From the NCBI GenBank assembly GCA_012861695.1, contig JAAOOA010000180.1:310001-374000 (forward strand): 64,000 nt of DNA, written 5' to 3'. Shown here one piece after another: positions 56,250-64,000 of the stretch. Position numbers and translations under genes: made by a program. The first letter of the stretch is position 1; the number at the start of each line of letters is the position of its first letter. Origin of the DNA: Trematomus loennbergii (lineage: Eukaryota; Chordata; Actinopteri; Perciformes; Nototheniidae). Below the pieces are notes generated by a model, which was not told the DNA's origin, did no database searches, and saw only the letters and a list, made by a program, of their open reading frames with translations.

Positions 56250-57589
56250 CTTTAGTTTACACCATATCCCAACGTGCATTGCGGCTAAAACATCCAATCA
56301 CCGAGCTTCAAGCTGAGGATCTTGGGTAATCAGTTCAGTGGGTTGTGTGTATCGCAATGATGCTCGAAATGTCCCTTAAAGGCCTACGTCTGTTTCCGGT
56401 GACTTTATTTACAGCTAAAAAGCCCAAGATTATAGAATTAAACAAATAAATAAAAACAAGGATAATTGTGTGTTATTGTTGAGGAAATAACAGTGTGTGA
56501 TTTAGAAAAGAATAACAAATTAGGAGATTTAAAAAAGATTAAAACAAATACAGATTTCATTATTCTGAGGCTCTGAGCCATTTCTTTTCCTCACAGACGG
56601 CAAAAAAAAGTCTGACATTATAGGATTTAAAATAAAAACAATAATCGTGGCTTGGTATTGAGTAAGAACATGTTTTTATGAACCACACGGCTTCCGTCTA
56701 CCAAGAGCCGACCGGACAAAAATAAGTGGTGCAGGCACGAAACGTGGCGTGTCATATGCACGCAAAACTCAGCCTCAGATCTCAATGGGAATGGTTAGCG
56801 TATCATATGCACGCAAAATCTGACTTCTGCGTATCTATTGCACGCATTTCCAATGTGTAAAGTCGTGTCATTTGTACGCAGACTGAAGAGGTGGGTTGGT
56901 ATGAATATGCTAAGATACATAAAGTATGAAAACGGTAAGCAGTGCAAGTATAGTATAAAATATATAGATATTAATTTCATGATGATAAACATTGTGGAAA
57001 CAATGATGAAACTGTGAATGGAAGTGGCGACGTGAAACTGACACAAAACAACAACACACTTTTGCGGAGCCAATTGGAGAGTTTCATCTCCAGCACGGGG
57101 TAAAGACCACCGATGAGCGCTCAGCTCGAGATACCAGCGAGTCATTTCCCATCAAGCATTTAGCTTCCGCAGCCCGTGGAGAGAAACTGCGCCGCCTCGC
57201 TCTCAAGGCTGCCGGTGTCTTTGTCCCGCGAGATTTCAACGTCTCATGCAGTCGAGCCTCCAGAGCAAGTTGGACAAAATGACTAACCATCATGCAACGC
57301 ACTAGCAAGACGGCGATCGCAATTGCGCAGGTCTGCGTCGGTCTCGCTCATCTCAAACAAGCCTATTTACACCTAGGCCCTCTGACCCCACCCCTTAAAA
57401 TAAATAAGAGTTATTACGTCACAGCGTATACTTCAGCAGAATATCAAAACAACGGCCCGGGGTGCAAAACGCATCAATGAAAGCGACCCTCTACCACACA
57501 AAACACACCTGTAAATAACCCAATTTGTGTTCTTTGAAATTGAAAAGGATATTGCATTGTGTTTGTGACTTTCGTTGCAGTTGTATGTC
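56250..57589. other. no gene supported
   Basis: Mixed unique sequence. CATATGCACGCAAAA occurs at about 56754 and 56804. A GC-richer stretch (57085-57310) has antisense frames without domain or splice support. Confidence 0.35.
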
Positions 57590-57674
57590 TTAAAGGTCCC
57601 ATGTCATGGCCATTTCCACTGATCATAATTCCATTGTTGAGGTCTACTAGAATAGATTTATATTGTGCATTTTT

Positions 57675-57848
57675 CCAAACTCACATTGGTTTCTCAAACA
57701 GCATCTCTGTAAACTCACATTGGTTTCTCATCCAGCATCTCTCCAAACTCACATTGGTTTCTCAAACAGCATCTCTCCAAACTCACATTGGTTTCTCAAA
57801 CAGCATCTCTCCAAACTCACATTGGTTTCTCATACAGCATCTCTGTAA
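57675..57848. repeat. 33-bp minisatellite inside the MITE
   Basis: Five units of AAACTCACATTGGTTTCTCA plus AACAGCATCTCTCC. The unit length is a multiple of three, so frames stay open; they are artefacts. Confidence 0.88.
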
Positions 57849-58122
57849 ACTACGTGTATTCACTGAATTTCACTCTCTGCCTTTAACGGCTCGTTGGAGC
57901 GCCAATAGCTCCAGCCCCCACCCTCCCTGTGAGCACAGTGTGCTCTGATTGGTCGGGACGTTGTGAATCGCGCTGAGCTCTGTGGAGGTGTGGTTTCCTT
58001 GTTTAGCATACACAGCGATACACAGCCAAACTCATCCTGAACACACACAAACTCACAGCCGAAGTAAAAACAATATGTGTGGCTTGATATTGAGTAAGAA
58101 AAAGGTTGATAAACGCTGTGAG

Positions 58123-58208
58123 AATGGGTCTGCAGAGAGAATGGGTCTGCAGAGAGAATGGGTCTGCAGAGAGAATGGGTCTGCAGAGAGAATGGGTCTG
58201 CAGAGAGA
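58123..58208. repeat. 18-bp minisatellite inside the MITE
   Basis: Five units of AGAATGGGTCTGCAGAG. Confidence 0.85.
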
Positions 58209-58837
58209 ATTTCGCCGCGATCCCAACTGTCTGTTATCAGCCTGCAGCCAGGGAGGAGAAATCAGCAGAGCTGCCTGCACTGAGTGTGTGTGTGAGGAAG
58301 TCCGTGGATTGGTCAATTTGGACCAATCAGCGGGGGCTTAACGTAACGGCTCTGCGGACGTAACGTAACGGCTCCACGGATTGGTCCATTTGGTTCCGGG
58401 TACCGCATGACCGTATCGCGTCATAGCTCTGGGCGTGGCTACTGGGTATACAGACGTCACGATGCCCAGGAAGAACATGAGAAATCTCCAACGAGGCGTT
58501 TTGGGAGGTCTTTTCTGTGTTAGAGTTTTACTCCCTACAGGGAGGGTTTTTGACTCTGCAGACCGTTTACATGCATACAAACCTTCATAACACACAAGGG
58601 ACGGGTAATAACCGGAAAAGCATGACATGGGACCTTTAAGTGTAATTTGGCATGCTTTTATTTTGAGGACGAGTTTACGCTGTTGACAGGAAGTTGTTGG
58701 TGCTATGGAAACAAGAAAAGCTTCACAGCGGGCGGAACTTGTCATAAAGTCTGCGATAATAAAACCCACCCATTTAGAGGGAAGATATGATTGGTCAATT
58801 GTACTGTCATTTGACATTACTCTTTCGTTCAGTTACT

Positions 58838-58988
58838 ATAGCTGGGCCCTCTAATGAAATGAAAACTAATGAAAAATATAACTATGAATATATTGAAAAG
58901 ATATACATTAAAAAAATAAAATATTTTTTTAATGTTTTAAAATATTATTTTGTAGAATATCTTAGAGGGCCCTGACGGCTCGCCACTG
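58838..58988. mobile_element. short hAT-type MITE remnant
   Basis: Right end AGAGGGCCCTGACGGCTCGCCACTG; the left side retains only the inverted GGGCCCTCTAATG. The same terminus, CAGTGGCGAGCCGTGAC, begins at 61934 in the opposite direction. No duplication found. Confidence 0.45.
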
Positions 58989-59080
58989 CGTCTGTCCCAC
59001 TGAGGAGAGCAAAGCCTGCACCAGGTGAGTCAACAGGAAGTGATGTCACAGCACACTCACCTGTGCAGGAAATACATGTT

Positions 59081-59269
<189 letters not shown>

Positions 59270-59566
59270 CTGTGCGGCTGTGTGTGCAGGTGCGGCTGTG
59301 TGACGATGCTCCGCTCTCCGAACAAGACGAGTGCCATGAAGCAGTGGGAGCAACGCTGGATCAAAAACTGTCTGTGTTAAACAGCTCAGGCAGGTGAGGG
59401 AGAGTCTGGCAGGCTGACAGCTACATCCTGTAAGGCCGGTTTCCACGTGACTCTGACGTGATTTTACTCTCAGGATTTTGAGGGTGTGAAGGCGTGTTCA
59501 GATCAGATGCAGGCAGACTCAGGACTGAAGAGGAAGAGATGAGCAGTGTTTCTGTGAGTGGACCTG

Positions 59567-59855
59567 AAGAGAGTCTGTGAGTAGACCTGAAGACAGTCTG
59601 TGAGTGGACCTGAAGAGAGTCTGTGAGTAGACCTGAAGAGAGTCTGTGAGTAGACCTGAAGAGAGTCTGTGAGTGGACCTGAAGAGAGTCTGTGAGTAGA
59701 CCTGAAGAGAGTCTGTGAGTAGACCTGAAGAGAGTCTGTGAGTAGACCTGAAGACAGTCTGTGAGTAGACCTGAAGAGAGTCTGTGAGTAGACCTGAAGA
59801 GAGTCTGTGAGTGGACCTGAAGAGAGTCTGTGAGTAGACCTGAAGAGAGTTCAGC
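59567..59855. repeat. 23-bp minisatellite, about 12 units
   Basis: Units of GAGTCTGTGAGTAGACCTGA AGA with GTGGACC and AGACAGT variants. The minus-strand frame across it (FRSTHRLSSGLLTDSLQVYS) is an artefact. Confidence 0.92.
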
Positions 59856-59951
59856 AGGTGAGAATCCTCATGATCACATGGTGCTGGGTCACTGTTTACC
59901 TGGACAGAGTCACTGTTTACCTGAACAGGACACATGTTTCTTGATGCTGAT

Positions 59952-61288
59952 CAGTGGCGGCTGGTGGAAAATATTTTAGGTGGGGCTGTGGAAATGGTGA
60001 TCAAACAATACTAGAGGGGTCCGGGGGATGCTCCCCGGTAATTTTTTTTGAGAAAAGACCCCTTAAATCATGACTTCTGGTGATGTTAGAGGGGGGGAGA
60101 AGGACAATTTGAGGCTTAAAAATATGAGAAGACTGATCAATACCTCCATAACTTCAGTGTGGTTAGCTATGAATCTTCCAAAACTTCCAAACACCTTGTC
60201 CTGGACATAGTTTCTACAGCATAAACTGTGCAACAGTACAGTATGCCCACACAAACTGCAGAACACCGGGGCTTTGGGAACACTGATTTAATTCCCATTT
60301 AACCTGTTAAGGGCTTTTTCCCCCGTTTTTTTTCTCACGAAACTGTGTCTCAGGGCTTCTTAAAATGTAATAAACTATTCATGTGTCCTACTCAGAGGAA
60401 ACACATCTAACTGATGATATGAACCATGTTTACCGAAACAAAACACAAGTCTCACAAGAAGCGTCTAAATGAGCCCTGAGCGAAAAAATGCTAACGCACT
60501 CTAGGTATAAATCAATCGATATACTTATCGGATATGCACAAACAAGCTTACAAGCTGAGATTCCACATATTCTAGAAATATAAGTATCATCACTGAGCAA
60601 TCAGAACTCGCGACAGGGGAGGCAAATCCAGACATCACACAACGTAGCTTTAGGTAGCAAAACATGGAGATATGCTCACCTGAAGCTGCTCAGCTGAAGG
60701 TTAATCCATAGGTTAATCCAATGTGTCTGTCACTTTGAAAAATGATTGATGATCCATAATTCAATTTTTATGTCAAAAACTGAGTTTTCATTTGCTGTAG
60801 CTTCCAGAGTGTATGACAGCTTCCTGTTTTGTCTCCTTGGATACGAGTCCAAACAACTCACAGACTGCACGGGGCGCTCACGTAGGAGCCCTGTGACCAT
60901 CATATTTGACGACGCTGATTGGCTGAAATTATGTTTTCGCGGCATAGTTTACACGTTACAGATAGCAACAGTCAGCTGCTAGTGGCTGCTGCTGCACTGG
61001 TTGAAGGCTCCTCTCTTAGCGCCCAGACGAGAGAAGGTACACGGGCAAGGCCAGGCAGGAAACATGTGATTTATCAGTAACTTTAGACATCGTAAAACAC
61101 AATTTTAAACGAGATTTTATTGTAGATTATACATTTTACTGATACCAATTATATATTTACCTTGTTCATTAAAAATAAAATTAAAATTATATATATTTTT
61201 TTAAATATATTTTTATTTTTATTTTATTTTTTAATATGGGAAGAGGTGGGGCGGCACCCCTAGCGCCCCTATGGACCGGCCGCCACTG
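59952..61288. mobile_element. hAT-type element with CAGTGGCGGC ends
   Basis: Starts CAGTGGCGGCTGGTGG, ends GGACCGGCCGCCACTG, flanked by ATGCTGAT (59944-59951, 61289-61296). 1,337 bp. A minus-strand frame (60266-60063) contains VFGSFGRFIANHTEVMEVLI, which may be an exon relic, but no DDE or DESTD block is seen. A partial end of the same family occurs at 7076-7126. Confidence 0.83.
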
Positions 61289-61296
61289 ATGCTGAT

Positions 61297-61638
61297 TCTA
61301 AACATCTGTCTGAAATATTGTGCACGATTTCTCTCTGAGTGAGACAGAATTAGTTTAGAAAGATTTCCATGTAGGCCTACTGTTGTCAGTGTTTGCAGTC
61401 TGATTGTTATCTGAGTTCTCGAAAAGTGCAGGGTGTGTCAGAACCGGTCTAACAACTCGTGACTGTTTTTAACTCAAACAAAGAAATGCATGGCTCAACA
61501 CGCTGAGTTCATTTTTTGGGTGTGCTGTAAGCAGACTTTGAGTTTCTGTGTGGTTATGGGGCTGTGGGGAACCTTCTGGGCTGATCAGGTCCTGTTGAGG
61601 CTCCAACAAGGTTACATGCACACCAGGCACCTTTAACA

Positions 61639-61641
<3 letters not shown>
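61297..61641. other. no gene seen
   Basis: Unique sequence between the hAT element and the CA tracts. Confidence 0.4.
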
Positions 61642-61702
<61 letters not shown>

Positions 61703-61731
61703 ACATACACACATACACACATACACACATA

Positions 61732-61799
<68 letters not shown>

Positions 61800-61844
61800 C
61801 ACAGTCACAGTCACACACACAGTCACACACACACAGTCACACAG

Positions 61845-61928
<84 letters not shown>
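61642..61928 (+). repeat. (CA)n compound microsatellite
   Basis: CA tracts interrupted by a CATACA block (61695-61742) and a CAGTCA block (61796-61850). About 285 bp. Antisense CVCVCV frames are artefacts. Confidence 0.96.
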
Positions 61929-61932
<4 letters not shown>

Positions 61933-61987
61933 ACAGTGGCGAGCCGTGACTTTTATACCGTGATGTTGTTTTCCTGGGGCCTTCACC

Positions 61988-64000
61988 GTGGGAAACCCTA
62001 CAGATGCCCTTTGCCAGTATTCTTCTTCTAACTCTTCTAGTCTCCCGACTATAACGAAATTTAAGCAGAAGTGCTTAATCATGTTGCTTCTTCTTCTGTC
62101 TGGTATTCAGCCTAATCCTGGTCCTTTAATGGCATGTAATACCCCGACGGACTTTAAGAACCTGTCTGGGTTACACATCATCCATGTAAATGCTCGCAGC
62201 TTGCTTCCCAAAATGGATATGTTGCGAATTTGGTCAGAGTCAACTGGAGCTGATCTAATTATTGTTTCTGAGACTTGGCTTTCAAAGAAAATATTGGATA
62301 AAGATGTCGGAATTGACGGCTTCAATATTTATCGTTCGGACCGCCCCAGGAAAGGTGGTGGCGTGGCGATTTACGTAAAACAAAATCTTGCTGCACAGGT
62401 CATCTTCTCCAAATCTGCTGTTAAGCAGTTTGAAATTTTAGCACTAAAGATTGATTTATCTGGTGGTCAGTTTTTAACTGTTGTTGGTTGCTATAGGCCC
62501 CCTTCTGCTACAAGCGACACATTATCCTCGCTAATGCAGCTTTTATCTCAACTACAGTTTAAGGAAATCATCATGGTAGGTGATTTTAACTGGGACTGGC
62601 TTTCACCAGTGTCTGATGATTTTAAAGCTCATTGTATGTCTCTAAATTTTACACAAGTAATTGAAAGTCCTACTCGTCTTAACACCAGGTGTCTAGAAAA
62701 ATCATCTCTTATCGATCTTTTAATTACTAATCAACCCCATAAATATACTGCAACCGGGGTCTTTGCTAATGACCTAAGTGATCATTGTCTAGTTGGTGCT
62801 ATTAGGGATACCAAAATCCCCCGTACTAAACCCTGTGTTGTTCTGAAAAGAAATGTTAAGCACTTTATAGAGCAAGCCTTTCTTCATGACTTAGTTCATT
62901 TTAAATGGGATCGTATTTTATTGATTGGTGATGTTGACGATGCTTGGAAGTATTTTTATGACAGTTTTAGTTATTTTTTAGATAAACATGCTCCGTTTCG
63001 CCGGTTCAGGGTGAAGGGCCGTTATACCCCCTGGTTCACTTCTGATCTGGCAGCCCTCTTACGCAAGAGGAATCTCCTTTGGGCTGCTGCGAGGAAGACA
63101 GGCTCTGAGGCTGACTGGCTTCTTTTTCGTCAACTACGTAATCGCTGTACTGCTTCCATTAAAAAAGCCAAAAGCGATTTTTACTTATCCCAGACCACAG
63201 ACAGTTTGAACGATCCTAGGAGATTTTGGCATGCCATAAAATCCCTCTCTGCCAGCTCTCGCTCCTTAGAGCTGCCTCCAAACATTGTTGTTGACTCCAC
63301 CCCTGTGTCAAATAAGACAGAGATGCTTAATTGTTTTAATAAACATTTTATTGCGTCCAGTTCCTTGTTTGACACATTATCTTTTGGTAAATCATCTCCC
63401 TCCATCGCCAATAGTCATGCCTCCAGTAGCCACACTTTCTCCTTCAACCCCTTCAATGTTGGGGAGGTTTGTAAGGCTCTAAAGGGCCTAGACCCCAAAA
63501 AATCAGCAGGCCCGGACGATCTCCCCCTTATTTCTTACGGCTAGCTGCAGATATTTTAGCCAAACCACTGTGTCATGTTTTTAATCTTTCTATAACAAAC
63601 AATGTCATTCCAGATGTTTGGAAAACTGCAAATGTTCTCCCCTTATTGAAAGGTGGTGATCCCATGGTGATGAATAATTACAGACCAATTTCCAAGCTCT
63701 CTATTTTAGCTAAAGTACTTGAAAGGCTGGTGAATGATCAAATCAAAGAATATTTAAGCTTGAACAACATTCTATCTCCTCACCAGTCAGGCTTTAGGAA
63801 GCAGCACAGTACAGTAACAGCTGCTTTGAAAGTAGTGAATGACATTGTCGAAAGCTTGGACGCAAAGAGCTACTGTGCTGCCCTTTTTATAGACTTATCC
63901 AAGGCATTTGATACTGTGGACCATGAAGTCACCTCATATAGGCCTGTCTGACCAAGCTGTTGGTTGGTTTGAAAACTACCTTTCGAATCGCAAGCAATGT
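61988..64000 (+). mobile_element. CR1/L2-group LINE, 5' part, running off the window
   Basis: The frame 61988-63544 (518 codons) starts MGNPTDALCQYSSSNSSSL, has a hydrophobic stretch followed by SGIQPNPGPL (2A-like), then an APE endonuclease: IIHVNARSLLPK, SETWL, KGGGVAIYV, GCYRPPS, MVGDFNWDW and LSDHCLVGAI. It ends at a frameshift near 63530 within the linker. The RT starts in another frame (63646-63951): NNYRPISKLSILAKVLERLV, SPHQSGFRKQHST, FIDLSKAFDTVDHE (motif A). A further break follows DHE, with GLSDQAVGWFENYL in another frame up to the window edge. The YADD motif lies outside. With two frame breaks the copy is probably dead. Confidence 0.88.

Larger units (their letters stand above)
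57594..58635. mobile_element. TTAA-type MITE with perfect ends (piggyBac-like)
   Basis: TTAAAGGTCCCATGTCATG at the left and its perfect complement at the right, each beginning at TTAA (57590-57593, 58636-58639). 1,042 bp without transposase. It holds two minisatellites (57675-57848 and 58123-58208). The end sequence is close to, but distinct from, the 23451 family. Confidence 0.82.

Overview
The window is vertebrate nuclear DNA, almost certainly from a percomorph teleost. Evidence: a fish-type NLRC3-like gene with FISNA, NACHT and separate LRR exons, L2-group and Rex1-like LINE remnants, a chromodomain Ty3/gypsy element of the Tf1/sushi group, many hAT and TTAA-type short DNA transposons, and long (TG)n/(CA)n tracts. 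Genes here are split by GT-AG introns; no bacterial-style operons, CRISPR arrays or RNA genes were seen. Most of the sequence is transposable elements, many nested inside one another.

Layout. 1-9.4 kb: a nest of DNA transposons. A hAT-like element (580-6542, 8-bp duplication) is split by a 4.9-kb element with CCCTTACGAAAA ends (1390-6307). That element contains a 717-bp element and a second copy of the same hAT-like family. On its minus strand it carries a phase-consistent three-exon gene for an unrecognised 149-aa protein. 9.4-11.4 kb: a segment duplicated at 41.5-43.2 kb, with an L2 LINE fragment, a RING-finger exon, a 20-bp minisatellite and a Rex1-like fragment. 11.6-16.9 kb: an apparently intact, very young sushi-type retrotransposon, with a related solo LTR beside it (16.9-17.4 kb). 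17.5-25.4 kb: MITEs, a decayed coiled-coil gene with an acidic EEEI repeat (18.9-21.9 kb) and retroposon tails. 25.9-35.8 kb: microsatellites, three interferon-response-like motifs and nested hAT elements.

36.6-52.7 kb holds the main host locus: a plus-strand NLRC3-like gene. It has a short N-terminal exon pair, a RING exon, a FISNA-NACHT exon, at least five LRR exons (four in tandemly duplicated units) and a short terminal exon. Splice sites and phases remain recognisable at most junctions, but the NACHT exon changes frame four times and several LRR exons have indels, so this copy is probably a pseudogene or badly decayed paralogue. A nearly full-length L2-type LINE sits in one intron and a hAT element in another. 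53-64 kb: minisatellites, two TTAA-type MITEs (one with a nested hAT), a 1.3-kb hAT element, long CA tracts and the 5' two thirds of another LINE running off the right edge.

The parts do not form one pathway. The host signal is an innate-immune NLR locus of the kind that expands in fish by segmental duplication, set in a region repeatedly invaded by mobile elements. All coordinates and motifs were read by eye; family names without diagnostic motifs are given cautiously.
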